The position numbers and the translations under genes were made by a program. Positions 41,257-51,648 of a stretch of 64,000 nucleotides of DNA are shown here, piece after piece (positions within the stretch are counted from its first letter, which is position 1; every line of letters begins with the position of its first letter). Under the pieces are notes generated by a model. That model did no database searches and had not been told where the DNA came from. It saw only the letters and a list, made by a program, of their open reading frames with translations. The DNA is from an uncultured Chlorobiaceae bacterium (GTDB lineage Bacteria; Bacteroidota; Chlorobiia; Chlorobiales; Chlorobiaceae): assembly GCA_903994525.1 (NCBI GenBank), contig CAJEXW010000015.1, forward strand, positions 1 to 64,000, written 5' to 3'.

Positions 41257-43323
41257 TCAGTTCAAAGAGGGCACAACCCTGGTAACTGTCTGCCGCTGAA
41301 CTGCCTTGAGTTCCACCAAATCAGAAACAACTGCTGCCGACTGGTTGAGAAGAAGATCCTTATGGAGAGTTTTGGTTGAATCCTGGTCTTGACCCCACTG
41401 TCCTTCAATCTTTTTAATGGTCTCAATTTCAGCTTTAAAAGATGAGTCCTGAAGCATCACATTTTTTCGCTTGCGAATCTGATGAAGTGTATTGAGATCT
41501 GAAAGATAGGCTTGATACTGACGGTTCTTTGAACTCCGTTCCTGCTGTTTCTGTCGGAGCACAGAGATATCTTCGGTGGTAACCTCTGCTGTCGGACGAT
41601 AAAAAGAGCGCGAAATGGTGCTCCATGGAAGGCTGCTGCTATAGGTATCTTCTCCAACAGCAGAGGTATCAATCATCGACGGCATGATAATATCCGGCAT
41701 CACACCCTTATGCTGGGTACTCCCGCCGGAGATCCGATAAAACTTTGCAATCGTGAGTTTGATCTGACCAAGCTCCGGTTTTTTAACAAAAAAGGAGAAG
41801 GGTCGCTCAAGTTTGATGATACTTTGAACCGTTCCTTTCCCGAAGGTTCTCTCTCCAATAATCAGCCCGCGTCCGTAATCCTGAATGGCTGCCGCAAAAA
41901 TTTCAGATGCCGAGGCGCTGTAACGGTTGACAAGCACAGCCAGAGGGCCGCTGTAAAGCACCTGTCGATCTTCATCTCTCAGCACCATTTTGCCACCCGT
42001 TGAGTTGCTGATCTGTACCACAGGACCGGCTGCAATAAAGAGTCCAGTGACATTGACAGCCTCTTCAAGCGAACCACCGCCATTATCACGCAGATCAATA
42101 ACGACACCCTCCACATGTTCGGCATTGAGTTCGTTCAAAATCCGGGTAACATCACGAGTTGTGCTGGTATAATTGCCCGTGTTCTGCTGCTGCCCCTCAA
42201 AATCGAGATAAAAGGAGGGGATCGTGATAACCCCTATTTTCTGGCCATTCTGTTGAAGAATACTTTTCTTTGCCGCCTGCTCTTCAAGATCAATTTTTTC
42301 GCGCTGCAGTTGCACAATCTTGGCCGGGCCCCTGCCACTCTGACTTGCCGGATAGACTTTCAACCGAACAATGGTCCCTTTTTTACCTCGAATCAGCTTC
42401 ACCACATCATTAATTCTCAAGCCTGAAACATCCGCCATTTCAGCGGTGCGCCCCTGACCGACAGCTATAATTTTATCTCCCTTTTTGAGCACATTGCCCT
42501 TGTAAGCCGGGCCACCGGGAATAATCTCATTGACGACGGTATACTCACCTTCAGTCTGAAGCTTGGCCCCGATTCCCTCAAGTGAACGGCTCATGTCGAT
42601 CTGAAAGTTCTCATACTCGGCAGGTGAGAAGTAGCTGGTATGGGGATCAAATGATGTGGTCAGTGCATAAGTATAGGCCTGAAAAGCATCATCCGGCTTC
42701 TGACGATTGAGAAGATTGAGACGATTGATAAAGCTTTTTTCGAGCGACTCCCTGATGGTTTTGCTCTGTTCTCCAGAATACTTCAGGTTGAGCCACTGGT
42801 ATTTCAGCTCTTTTCTCCATACATCAGCAAGCTGTCGACGGTCAGCGGGCCAAGGATCAGACTTGCGTTCAATATCAAGAACGTCATGTACTGAAAAGTT
42901 AAAATGGATAGTATCCGCAGTAGCCTTCATAAAGCGCATCTTCTCCTTTGCCCTCTTCAGAAAAAAGTTATAAATCGCAAAGCCGGAGGTTGATTTCCCT
43001 GAGAGAAATTCGTCGTCCAGACGGTTGCCATAAATTTTGCGAAGACTTTCAACTTCACTTGCCACAAAATAACTTTTGGCACCATCAAGATTATCGATAT
43101 ATCGATTGAAAATCTGCTGAGAGAGAGAGTCGTTCACCGCAATCTTTCTGTAGTGGTTTTGACGCAACGACTGACTGATATATTTTGCAGCCTCCTCCTG
43201 CGCAGCAGTTGGCACAAGCGTAACAACAGCCACAGACTGAGAGGACTGTGCAGTATTTTTTGCAAATACCGAAACCGCGCTTCCCATCAATACGACAATA
43301 AGAAGCAGACTTTTTCTACACAT
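41257..43323 (-). CDS. prc: Carboxy-terminal processing protease Prc (Tsp)
   Basis: 688 residues with signal peptide (SLLLIVVLMGSAVSVFA). It degrades or trims periplasmic proteins from their C-termini. After an N-terminal helical domain come the PDZ domain (GPAYKGNVLKKGDKIIAVGQ, GLRINDVVKLIRGKKGT) and the S41 protease core with the nucleophile in NRYSASASEIFAAAIQDYGR and the lysine in GERTFGKGTVQS. A C-terminal DUF3340 tail follows. It heads the minus-strand cluster leading into cobU-cobT-cobS. Confidence 0.94.
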   Translation of the reverse strand: MCRKSLLLIVVLMGSAVSVFAKNTAQSSQSVAVVTLVPTAAQEEAAKYISQSLRQNHYRKIAVNDSLSQQIFNRYIDNLDGAKSYFVASEVESLRKIYGNRLDDEFLSGKSTSGFAIYNFFLKRAKEKMRFMKATADTIHFNFSVHDVLDIERKSDPWPADRRQLADVWRKELKYQWLNLKYSGEQSKTIRESLEKSFINRLNLLNRQKPDDAFQAYTYALTTSFDPHTSYFSPAEYENFQIDMSRSLEGIGAKLQTEGEYTVVNEIIPGGPAYKGNVLKKGDKIIAVGQGRTAEMADVSGLRINDVVKLIRGKKGTIVRLKVYPASQSGRGPAKIVQLQREKIDLEEQAAKKSILQQNGQKIGVITIPSFYLDFEGQQQNTGNYTSTTRDVTRILNELNAEHVEGVVIDLRDNGGGSLEEAVNVTGLFIAAGPVVQISNSTGGKMVLRDEDRQVLYSGPLAVLVNRYSASASEIFAAAIQDYGRGLIIGERTFGKGTVQSIIKLERPFSFFVKKPELGQIKLTIAKFYRISGGSTQHKGVMPDIIMPSMIDTSAVGEDTYSSSLPWSTISRSFYRPTAEVTTEDISVLRQKQQERSSKNRQYQAYLSDLNTLHQIRKRKNVMLQDSSFKAEIETIKKIEGQWGQDQDSTKTLHKDLLLNQSAAVVSDLVELKAVQRQTVTRVVPSLN

Positions 43324-43468
43324 AGAGGGCGACGATGGCTGTATTGATGGCTATTGTTGAATGAGAAAACAAATATATTATATTGTGTGGCATTTATGAA
43401 TACGATGAGAGGCTCGTATTCCGGGAAAAAATCAGGGCATATAATAACAATAAAAGGAGAGCTTTTCA

Positions 43469-44443
43469 ATGCAAAAGACAAAAATCAGTTATAAAGAACT
43501 CGGCCTGGTCAACAGCCGTGATCTTTTCAGTAAAGCCGTCACAGGAGGCTATGCGATTCCTGCATACAATTTCAATAATCTTGAGCAGATGCAGGCCATC
43601 ATACAGGCTTGCGCGGAGACCAAATCACCTGTTATTCTCCAGGTATCAAAAGGCGCCAGAAGCTATGCCAACGAAACTCTTCTTCGCTTCCTTGCCCAGG
43701 GCGCTGTCGCCTATGCGGCTGAACTCGGTTCACCGGTGCCGATTGTACTTCATCTGGATCACGGCGACAGTTTTGAACTCTGCAAGGATTGTATTGAATC
43801 AGGTTTCTCATCCGTCATGATTGATGGCTCTCACCTCTCTTTTGAAGAGAATGTTGCCTTGACCAAAAAAGTTGTTGAGTATGCCCACCAGTATGATGTG
43901 ACGGTTGAGGGTGAGCTCGGCGTACTGGCAGGTATTGAGGACGAGGTTTCTGCAGCCCACCACACCTATACCCAGCCGGAAGAGGTTGAGGATTTTGTTG
44001 CTAAAACCGGTGTCGACAGTCTTGCTATATCCATTGGCACCTCACACGGCGCATTCAAGTTCAAACCAGGCGAAGACCCAAAAATCCGTCTTGATATTCT
44101 TACCGAGATTGAAAAGCGTATTCCAGGATTTCCGATTGTGCTGCATGGCTCCTCTTCGGTTCCCCAGGAGCTTGTCAAGACCATCAATGAGCATGGTGGA
44201 AAACTGAAGGACGCTATCGGTATCAGCGAAGATCAGCTTCGTCTTGCCGCCAAGTCTGCGGTCTGCAAAATCAATATTGACTCCGACGGCCGTCTTGCCA
44301 TGACCGCCGCCATCCGCAAAGTGTTTGACGAAAAGCCTGAAGAGTTCGATCCAAGAAAATATCTTGGCCCGGCTCGCGACTCCCTGAAAAAACTCTACGT
44401 CCACAAGATCATCAATGTTCTTGGTTCAGACGGAAAGGCATGA
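43469..44443 (+). CDS. fba: Class II fructose-bisphosphate aldolase
   Basis: 324 residues. Cleaves or forms fructose 1,6-bisphosphate in glycolysis and gluconeogenesis. Zinc ligands are in VLHLDHGDSFE, VEGELGVLAG (the glutamate) and TSHGAFKF / IVLHGSSSVPQ. YAIPAYNFNNLEQMQAI is the family start. AAAGGAGAG stands 7 bp before the ATG. A strong hairpin follows the stop codon. Confidence 0.95.
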   Translation: MQKTKISYKELGLVNSRDLFSKAVTGGYAIPAYNFNNLEQMQAIIQACAETKSPVILQVSKGARSYANETLLRFLAQGAVAYAAELGSPVPIVLHLDHGDSFELCKDCIESGFSSVMIDGSHLSFEENVALTKKVVEYAHQYDVTVEGELGVLAGIEDEVSAAHHTYTQPEEVEDFVAKTGVDSLAISIGTSHGAFKFKPGEDPKIRLDILTEIEKRIPGFPIVLHGSSSVPQELVKTINEHGGKLKDAIGISEDQLRLAAKSAVCKINIDSDGRLAMTAAIRKVFDEKPEEFDPRKYLGPARDSLKKLYVHKIINVLGSDGKA

Positions 44444-44463
44444 TTTCTCTCTCCTGAAATTCA

Positions 44464-44497
44464 ATGAAGAAAGGCACCCTGTGGTGCCTTTCTTCAT
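44464..44497. terminator. Strong hairpin between fba and the M20 gene
   Basis: Fifteen-base perfect arms (ATGAAGAAAGGCACC and its complement) with a CTGT loop. Placed between convergent genes, it can end transcription from both sides; the arms themselves are rich in A on the left and T on the right. Confidence 0.85.
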
Positions 44498-44522
44498 TTG
44501 CTAAAAAGAGAAGATCACCACT

Positions 44523-45741
44523 TCACTCAGATTCAAGAAAACGGATTGCCGAATAGGCAAGCAACCCGCAACCAGTTTCAAGCGACCGTTCATCGGGGTT
44601 AAAGGTTGGTGAGTGGAGCGTGTTACTTTTGTCGTTATTTGCCATACCTGTTCCAATCTGCCAGAAGGTCCCCGGGCAAACTTGCAGATAATGGGAAAAA
44701 TCTTCTGCCGTCATGATTGGCTCACAACTGAGCACATGATCTTCTCCAAGGTATTCAACACAGATCCTTGCTGCCTGTTCGGTAAAATCGGGGTCATTAT
44801 AGAGCACTGGATACCCCTCTCTAATCTCCAGATCCGCTTCAACACCGAAGGCTGTGGCTATACCCGTAATGGTCTGGCGCAAACGCCCGTGAAGCAGCGA
44901 ACGAACCTCTTCATTCATGGTTCTCATCGTGCCCGACATGGTGACCTGACGAGGAATAACATTGGTTGCATGACCACCATGGATGGAGGATATGGAGACC
45001 ACCGCCGCCTCATGAGGAGGGGCAACCCGGCTGACGAGATGCTGCACCCCAGTGATGATATGCGCAGAGGCAAGCACCGGATCGGCTGCTTTATGGGGGG
45101 CGGAGGCGTGCCCCCCCTGCCCTGTTACCGTAAGATAAAGCTCATCCGCAGCCGCCATAAAACTCCCTTTGCAGAGGGCCACTTTTCCACTCTCCACCGT
45201 TGAAAAACAGTGCTGACCGATAATTGCTGAAGGGTTAAACCTTTTGAAAAGACCAGCATCAAGAAGCGGTTTGGCCCCCCCCCGGTGCCTTCTCTTCGGC
45301 TGGCTGAAACACAAAAAGCAGATCACCGGCAAGCAGCTCCCGCATTCCTGAAAGGATTTTTGCCGCTCCAAGAAGCATTGCGGTATGCATATCATGACCA
45401 CATGCGTGCATTTTCCCCCCCTCCACCGAACAGAAGCCATGCTGGTTCTCCTCGTTCAGCGGCAAGGCATCGATATCCGCCCGAAGGGCAACAACCCTGC
45501 TTTTCCTTGAAGGGTGTGTTCCTTTCAGGAGGGCAACAACCCCGGTCTTCATCAACGGCTTTTCAGGTATTATACCAAGCGCAGTCAGATAGTCTGCTAT
45601 CAGTGCCGTCGTCCTCACCTCTTCATAGGAGAGTTCAGGATGAAGATGTATATCGCGACGCAAAACGACAATTTCCGGAAAAATCCCGGCTGCTGCCTGC
45701 CGGATCTGTTCAGCAACATTTTGTGTCAAATCGGTAGTCAT
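44523..45741 (-). pseudogene. M20-family amidohydrolase/peptidase with a frameshift in a G tract
   Basis: The two parts together make one N-acyl-amino-acid amidohydrolase of about 405 residues. Residues from 45741 give RRDIHLHPELSYEE, ALRADIDALPLNEEN and MHACGHDMHTAMLLGAAKIL (metal ligands) up to FQPAEEKAPGG. A run of nine G (45275-45283 on the minus strand) shifts the frame; downstream the other frame continues AKPLLDAGLFKRF, GQGGHASAPHKAADPV and MTAEDFSHYLQ to 44523. Eight Gs would restore one frame. The cause may be slippage (phase variation), mutation or a sequencing error. It lies 29 bp downstream of the CBS gene. Confidence 0.85.
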
Positions 45742-45770
45742 AAGAGGCTCATCGTTTTCGTTCTCACTAT

Positions 45771-46448
45771 TTACATTTCCATAAAGCGCATCACTTCGAG
45801 GGCCTTCTCCCGCATAACATCTTCTTTTTCGCCGAAAAAGGGAGAAGTGTAACGAAGGAGATAACCGTACTTCTCAAGATTTGTCACCAGACGAAAAAGG
45901 TCATGCGTCTGAAGCCTTAACCCGACCACCATTCCACTTCCCTCCGGAGCAGCAGGATAGATGCCGCAGCTCAAGACCGTCGCGTCATTTTTTTCCATGG
46001 TCGCAATAACCTCAGAGAGCTTCAGCTCAGAGGAAGGAACTTCAAGCTCGATGGTGACTCCATCGTCACCAAGATGAAAAATATCAGTAATATTTTCAAG
46101 CAGGGCCGCCTTTTCAAGAACTCCGAGATAGTGCCCATCCACCTCAGAAACCGGGATAAGGAGGTAAGGATAGGCATCGATACGCGCAATAATATCAAAG
46201 AGATGATCGTGCAGACCAACGCTCTCGGCATGTTCAAGCTTCAGCTCCTTCAGCCGTTTTTTTGACTGCTGTTCAGGCAGCAGATCAAGCAGTGTCACCA
46301 TAGCCACGAGGTTCCCCTCATGCAGAACAGGAGCACAATCAAACCCCTCTTCCATCATGAGTGCCAGCACTTCAGCTACCAGGTCATCAGTCGCAAATAC
46401 CGGTGAGGTGGTGTCAAGACTACGAATTGCGTACTCATTTAACAGCAT
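45771..46448 (-). CDS. CBS-domain protein
   Basis: 225 residues. Two CBS units occupy about 1-125 (PVFATDDLVAEVLALMMEEG and YPYLLIPVSEVDGHYLGVLE), followed by an ACT-like C-terminal part (IELEVPSSELKLSEVIATME and SGMVVGLRLQT). Such pairs sense adenine nucleotides in other proteins. The role here is unknown. The start overlaps rpiB by 10 bp. Confidence 0.8.
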   Translation of the reverse strand: MLLNEYAIRSLDTTSPVFATDDLVAEVLALMMEEGFDCAPVLHEGNLVAMVTLLDLLPEQQSKKRLKELKLEHAESVGLHDHLFDIIARIDAYPYLLIPVSEVDGHYLGVLEKAALLENITDIFHLGDDGVTIELEVPSSELKLSEVIATMEKNDATVLSCGIYPAAPEGSGMVVGLRLQTHDLFRLVTNLEKYGYLLRYTSPFFGEKEDVMREKALEVMRFMEM

Positions 46449-46873
46449 GGCTCAATCTTGTTAACCCTTTTTTCATGCCGTCCGCCTTCAAAAGAAGAAG
46501 AAAACCAGTTGTGCAGAGTCTGTTCGATAGTGGCAGGATCGGTAAAGCGCGCTGGAAGGCAGAGAATATTGGCATTATTGTGCTGACGGGCAAGTGATGC
46601 AAATTCTGGATTACAGGCAAGAGCCGCACGAATTCCCTTCACTTTATTGGCTGCAATGGAGACACCAATGCCTGTGCCACAAAGCAAAATCCCCGAGTCG
46701 CAGAGCCCGTCAGCAACAGCAAAAGCAACTTCGCGAGCATAATCGGGATAGTCCACCGACTCTTCATTATAGGGGCCAAGATCGTTGATTGCATAGCCAT
46801 TGCGCTCAAGCCAGGCGATGACCGTCTGTTTCGATGCAAAACCTGCATGATCGCTTCCAACTGCAATTTTCAT
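46439..46873 (-). CDS. rpiB: Ribose-5-phosphate isomerase B
   Basis: 144 residues. Interconverts ribose 5-phosphate and ribulose 5-phosphate in the pentose phosphate and Calvin-type pathways. [11 protein letters not shown] opens the protein and [20 protein letters not shown] carries the active-site cysteine. Start overlaps the ppk stop in an ATGA arrangement. Confidence 0.95.
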   Translation of the reverse strand: MKIAVGSDHAGFASKQTVIAWLERNGYAINDLGPYNEESVDYPDYAREVAFAVADGLCDSGILLCGTGIGVSIAANKVKGIRAALACNPEFASLARQHNNANILCLPARFTDPATIEQTLHNWFSSSFEGGRHEKRVNKIEPCC

Positions 46874-49020
46874 AATTCGTTGACATTAAATGTTGACAAA
46901 GTTTTTTTCAGGAAAGAGCGGGCAAGAAAATATATTTGGCTGTTGAAAGGCTCCGCATCATGGCATATCAGGGAATAGGTGCCATCGGCATTCATCTGCC
47001 AGGCTTTAACGTTATCTCCAAGAATCAACTCCAGATCAGAGGTAACGGCCTTGATCAGTGTTTTATCAAAAACAGGATAGAGCGTTTCAACCCGGTCATC
47101 CAGATTTCTCGGCATGATATCAGCACTGCCAAGATAGAGTTCCTCCTTTCCTCCGTTATAAAAGTAGTATGCCCTGCTGTGCTCCAGAAAACGTCCAATC
47201 ACGCTGATCACCCTGATATGCTCACTCACCCCGGGGATTCCCGGTTTCAGACAGCAAATGCCCCGAATAATCAGATCAATCCTCACCCCTCCGCAGGAGG
47301 CACGGTAAAGTGCCTGAATGGTCTGGGCATCCACCAGCGCATTCATCTTCATAATAATACGCCCCCTCTTCTCACGGCCACTACACTCAATCTCCCGTTC
47401 AATCATCTCAATGATCCGCTTCCGTGTGTTGATGGGTGATACCAGCAACTTTCTGTAGGCAGTGTGTTTGGAATAACCGGTCAGGGCATTGAAGAGCTCC
47501 GCAACATCATTGGCAAGCTGCTCGTTTGCCGTAAAGAGGCTATAGTCGGTATATATTTTGCCGGTAGCCGGATTGTAGTTACCGGTTCCAAGATGGAGGT
47601 AGCGCTTCAGCTTCTGCTGTTCCCGCCGCACAACAAGCGTGAGTTTGGCATGGGTCTTAAGCCCCGGCAAGCCATAAGCAACGTGTACCCCGACATCCTC
47701 AAGCGCACGGGCCCAGACTATATTATTCTCCTCATCGAACCTTGCCTTCAGCTCAACAAGCACAGCCACCTGCTTGCCCTCCTCTGCCGCCTTCATCAAG
47801 GCCTCAACAATGGGAGAGTTGCTTCCAACACGGTAGAGTGTCTGCTTGATTGAAAGCACATCAGGATCAAGCGCAGCCTGGTTAATAAAGTCAACAACTG
47901 GCTGAAAAGAGTCATAAGGATGATAAAGCAGACGATCTTTAAGACGTATCGCCCTGAAAATATCCTGCCCAAACTCCTCCTCAATCCGGTTTCGCGGTAC
48001 CAATGGGTCATCTTTCAGCTCCGGCCGCTCAATTTTCAGAAGCTCAATCAGACAACCAAGACCAAGCGCCCCATCAATTTCATAGACATTTCGCTGGGCA
48101 ACTTCAAGATTTTTTATCAGCAGCTTTCTGACTGACGAGGGCATGGCTGGCGTGATATCAAGACGGACAACCTTGCCGTACCGGCTCGAACGAAGCCCTT
48201 GCTCAATGGTCTTGAGCAGATCTCCAGCCTCATCCTCCTCAATTTCGATATCGGCATCACGAATCAATCTAAAAAGATGCGACTGTATGATCTTCATCAT
48301 CGGAAAAAGGTGCGACAGATTGTTCTGAATAAGATCTTCAATCCAAACGAACCTGATGATGCCGTCATCTTTCTGAAAACCCTTGATATCGTTAAGTCGA
48401 AGAAGCCGTGGAAGAATACTGGGCACCTTGACCCTGGCAAACTTCAATGCTTTGCTCTCCTCATCTTCCAGCTCAATGGCAAGATTCAGGGAGAGGTTCG
48501 ACATAAAGGGAAAAGGATGGCCCGTATCAAATGCAAGTGGAGTAAGGACTGGAAATATCTCCCTGCGAAAATAGTGAGCAAGGGAGCGCTGCTGTGGAGA
48601 GGAGAGTTCAGAAACCCGATGAATCTCTATACCCTCCCGCTGCATTGCTGGCACCAGTATCTTGTAAAAGCACTCATTTCGCTGACTGAGCTGCTGCAAG
48701 ACCATTGACCGTATCTTTTCAAGCTGAGCGACAGGCGTGTAACCATCTATCGTCTTATCCTGGATCCCTGCCTCATACTGGTCTTCAATGCCTGCTACAC
48801 GAATCATGAAATATTCATCAAGATTTGAACTGAAAATCGAGATGAATTTAACCCGTTCGAGCAGTGGATGTGCCACAGGATGGAGAGCCTCTTCAAGGAC
48901 TCTTTGATTGAAATAAATCCAGCTCAGCTCCCGGTTAATATAAAGCGAAGTATCCAAAAAATCTGGGCGGTGGCCTCCAGGAGCGTTATGTTCAGAGTCA
49001 ATCTTCATATCGGGCAACAC
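46870..49020 (-). CDS. ppk1: Polyphosphate kinase Ppk1
   Basis: 716 residues. Polymerises the gamma-phosphate of ATP into polyphosphate. N-terminal [19 protein letters not shown] and [19 protein letters not shown] are diagnostic. The phosphorylated histidine is in [15 protein letters not shown], with a second conserved segment [17 protein letters not shown]. Listed start is a GTG at 49020; an ATG at 49008 (MKIDSEHN) is equally plausible, neither having a good ribosome binding site. It follows the folate-ligase gene by 3 bp. Confidence 0.95.
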   Translation of the reverse strand: MLPDMKIDSEHNAPGGHRPDFLDTSLYINRELSWIYFNQRVLEEALHPVAHPLLERVKFISIFSSNLDEYFMIRVAGIEDQYEAGIQDKTIDGYTPVAQLEKIRSMVLQQLSQRNECFYKILVPAMQREGIEIHRVSELSSPQQRSLAHYFRREIFPVLTPLAFDTGHPFPFMSNLSLNLAIELEDEESKALKFARVKVPSILPRLLRLNDIKGFQKDDGIIRFVWIEDLIQNNLSHLFPMMKIIQSHLFRLIRDADIEIEEDEAGDLLKTIEQGLRSSRYGKVVRLDITPAMPSSVRKLLIKNLEVAQRNVYEIDGALGLGCLIELLKIERPELKDDPLVPRNRIEEEFGQDIFRAIRLKDRLLYHPYDSFQPVVDFINQAALDPDVLSIKQTLYRVGSNSPIVEALMKAAEEGKQVAVLVELKARFDEENNIVWARALEDVGVHVAYGLPGLKTHAKLTLVVRREQQKLKRYLHLGTGNYNPATGKIYTDYSLFTANEQLANDVAELFNALTGYSKHTAYRKLLVSPINTRKRIIEMIEREIECSGREKRGRIIMKMNALVDAQTIQALYRASCGGVRIDLIIRGICCLKPGIPGVSEHIRVISVIGRFLEHSRAYYFYNGGKEELYLGSADIMPRNLDDRVETLYPVFDKTLIKAVTSDLELILGDNVKAWQMNADGTYSLICHDAEPFNSQIYFLARSFLKKTLSTFNVNEL

Positions 49021-49023
49021 AAA

Positions 49024-49638
49024 TCAGGTGTATCGAATAATTCCGGCTTGATGAACAACTGCATCAAGGGGCTCATCCCACGGGTCAACAGGCAGCTTTT
49101 CACACTGCTGCTGAAGGTATGACACTCCCAGCCGAACGGGAGTGAGACCGGAACATGAGAGTCTACAGAAAAAACGGTCATACATCCCCTTGCCATACCC
49201 AAGTCTGTACCCTCTTGCATCAAAAGAGAGAAGAGGGACAACAACAAGATCAAGATCCGACTCGTCGGCTTCAGTGTAGACCGCCGGTTCTGGATAGCCC
49301 GCCAGCGTCGCCTTCACCTCGTCCCCGGGATGGTATTGTGCCGAGCTGATATCCCCGACTCGAACCAAAGGAACCGAAAGCCTTTTCTTCATAACGGCAA
49401 GAGCCTCAATAATCTGCACCGTATCAACTTCTGCAAGAGCTTGATGAGAAAGGTAAATATGGATATGTCGGACAGTGAGCAACTCGGGCAACGCAAGAAG
49501 TCGAGCAGCAATCTCCCGGTTCATCTCCACGCGCAATGGTTCAGGAATTGAACGCCTCCGGTCCACCATCGCAACTCTCAGCGCTGCCTTTTTCAGAGCA
49601 ATATTTCCATCCCGATCCATAGCCCCCCCTCTCCACAT
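49024..49638 (-). CDS. 5-formyltetrahydrofolate cyclo-ligase
   Basis: 204 residues. Converts 5-formyl-THF to 5,10-methenyl-THF with ATP. Family segments are IHIYLSHQALAEVDTVQIIE, VPLLSFDARGYRLGYGKGMYDRFF, the core active-site motif, and GVSYLQQQCEKLPVDPWD near the end. Two starts are possible: ATG 49638 (preceded by GGGAGG only 3 bp away) and ATG 49620 (preceded by a GGAGAGG). First gene of the operon with ppk1, rpiB and the CBS gene. Confidence 0.9.
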   Translation of the reverse strand: MWRGGAMDRDGNIALKKAALRVAMVDRRRSIPEPLRVEMNREIAARLLALPELLTVRHIHIYLSHQALAEVDTVQIIEALAVMKKRLSVPLVRVGDISSAQYHPGDEVKATLAGYPEPAVYTEADESDLDLVVVPLLSFDARGYRLGYGKGMYDRFFCRLSCSGLTPVRLGVSYLQQQCEKLPVDPWDEPLDAVVHQAGIIRYT

Positions 49639-49904
49639 TATCCTCCCGCTTTATCAAACGTAAAATAAGAAAAGAGAACTTCTTCTCTCTATTCATACCA
49701 TCATATTTACGGGCAAAAGCCACATTCTGAGCCTCATATCTGAACACCTTCTTTTTTGCGTAACAAAACATTATGAGATGGCAGAACTCTTGGAGCAAGC
49801 ACAACCTTCTTCATTATTTGTTGTATCTTTCCAGGATAATCGTCTGGAGACCATGTCGAACTGCTGGTTAGCACTGCTCCAACCATCCAAATTACAACAA
49901 GGCC

Positions 49905-51233
49905 ATGAGTTATATTTTTCAACAAGCACGCCTTCTTAATCCGCTGCAAAAGCTTGATCTTACTGGTTCTCTTAAAGTAAGCTGTCACGGCAGTATTGAG
50001 GCGGTCATTTTCGGTAACGAGACTTTTACAGCATCTCCTGACGACACGGTGATTAATCTTCAGGGACAGATCCTCGTTCCGGGATTGTTCGATATGCACT
50101 GCCATTTCAGGGAGCCTGGGCAGGAGTACAAGGAGACCCTTGAAAGTGGTGCAAAGGCGGCTGCGGCCGGGGGGTTTACCGCTGTTGCATTGATGCCCAA
50201 TACAAAGCCAGTAATTGACAGTCCTCTTGGTGTCGCTTACATCCGCTATCATGCGGCCACACTGCCGGTCGATCTTGAAGTTATTGGTGCGATGACCGTT
50301 GAGAGCAAAGGAGAGCATCTTGCACCTTTCGGCAAGTTCAGCTCCTGTGGAGTCACAGCGGTTTCGGACGATGGCTCGGCCGTCCAGAACAGCCAGGTCA
50401 TGCGGCTGGCTTTTGAGTATGCCTCAAACTTTGACCTGCTTATTATTCAGCACTGCGAAGAGAGACCGCTCACTATAGGCGGGGTGATGAATGAAGGACT
50501 CTTTTCAACCAAACTGGGACTGAAAGGTATTCCTGATGTCTCTGAAGCGATAACTCTCAGCCGTGACCTGTTACTGATGCGCTATCTTGAAGAGCACAAA
50601 TTGCACGATCCACTTACCAGGCCCCGCTACCATGTTGCCCACATCAGCACAAAAGCGTCGCTTGATCTTATCCGTCAGGCAAAACGGGATGGTCTGCAGG
50701 TCACTTGCGAAGTAACACCTCACCACTTTACCCTTTGTGATGAAGAGCTTTTTGCGACTGAAAAGCGAGGGAACTATATCATGAAACCTCCTCTCTCTTC
50801 AAAGAAAAATCGTGAGGCACTTCTTGAAGCCCTTGCAGATGGCACTATTGATGCCATCGCAACTGACCATGCTCCTCATGCCCTCCACGAAAAAGAGTGT
50901 CCTCCCGATCAGGTGGCTTTTGGCATTATCGGCCTTGAAACTTCCGTTGGCCTTACCATCACCGAATTGGTCGACAAAGGGGTCATCTCTATGAAAAGGG
51001 CCATTGAGCTCCTGTCGACCAATCCAAGAAAAATCATGAAACTGAAGCCTATTCATTTTGCGGAAGGAGAGGAGGCAAACTTTTCAATGATTGACCCCGA
51101 TTTTCAGTGGAGTATTTCACCTGATTCTCTGAAATCAAAATCAGCAAACAGCCCGTTTCTTCATCGCTCACTGAAAGGAAAAGCTCGGGGGATCTTTCAC
51201 AAAGGCAAACTTATTGACCCGGAAAAGCTTTAG
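49905..51233 (+). CDS. pyrC: Dihydroorotase PyrC (type I)
   Basis: 442 residues. Cyclises carbamoyl aspartate to dihydroorotate in pyrimidine synthesis. Zinc ligands appear in DMHCHFREPGQEYKET (His65, His67), IIQHCEER and HVAHIST, with the catalytic aspartate in ATDHAPHALHEKE. MPNTKPVIDSP is a family signature. Stands alone on the plus strand, divergent from the folate-ligase operon with 266 bp between. Confidence 0.93.
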   Translation: MSYIFQQARLLNPLQKLDLTGSLKVSCHGSIEAVIFGNETFTASPDDTVINLQGQILVPGLFDMHCHFREPGQEYKETLESGAKAAAAGGFTAVALMPNTKPVIDSPLGVAYIRYHAATLPVDLEVIGAMTVESKGEHLAPFGKFSSCGVTAVSDDGSAVQNSQVMRLAFEYASNFDLLIIQHCEERPLTIGGVMNEGLFSTKLGLKGIPDVSEAITLSRDLLLMRYLEEHKLHDPLTRPRYHVAHISTKASLDLIRQAKRDGLQVTCEVTPHHFTLCDEELFATEKRGNYIMKPPLSSKKNREALLEALADGTIDAIATDHAPHALHEKECPPDQVAFGIIGLETSVGLTITELVDKGVISMKRAIELLSTNPRKIMKLKPIHFAEGEEANFSMIDPDFQWSISPDSLKSKSANSPFLHRSLKGKARGIFHKGKLIDPEKL

Positions 51234-51368
51234 TCGCATAACGATAGCTTCAGATAAGGAGAGTTCTTGATAATCGGTTTTATTTTGATTACATTGACTT
51301 TTCTTTTTTGAAATGGAAGTAACAAAAAAGCAGGGCGGCTTTAACCTAAAGAATTTACCTCAAGAGTC

Positions 51369-51563
51369 ATGGCAAAGAAACAAACGTTTGCAGATAAAGG
51401 CAAAAAATCCGGCACCAGTGATTTCAAGTGCGCCAAACTGATTTTTTCTGTGAAATCAGAAAAAACAAACGCATGGAAATTCATTGAAAAAAATGTGCGG
51501 ATTCCCAACGGAGAGAACGAGCAAAACATTCTTTCGAAAGCGATCACTGATTACACAAAATAA
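51369..51563 (+). CDS. Small basic protein, unknown
   Basis: 64 residues beginning MAKKQTFADKGKKSG and containing FKCAKLIFSVKSEKTNAWKF. Rich in lysine, no membrane segment, no recognised family. Coding is supported by the isolated position, a clean start and the following hairpin. Possibly a nucleic-acid-associated protein on charge alone. Confidence 0.5.
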   Translation: MAKKQTFADKGKKSGTSDFKCAKLIFSVKSEKTNAWKFIEKNVRIPNGENEQNILSKAITDYTK

Positions 51564-51583
51564 GCAGAAGGGATACTGCCTCG

Positions 51584-51601
51584 GGGCATCAAGTGATGCC
51601 C
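51584..51601 (+). terminator. Possible terminator hairpin
   Basis: GGGCATCA and TGATGCCC pair perfectly with a two-base spacing (the real loop would be larger), 20 bp after the small-protein stop. The tail AATTTCTCTCC is only moderately T-rich, so termination is uncertain. Confidence 0.4.
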
Positions 51602-51648
51602 TGAATTTCTCTCCGCATTGATCACCTCTTTTAGCTTTTCGCTCGCAA

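Noticed and set aside
38285-41300. Cobalamin riboswitch upstream of cobU
   Set aside because: The cobU start overlaps the preceding gene and no B12-box-like sequence was found in the short upstream gaps.
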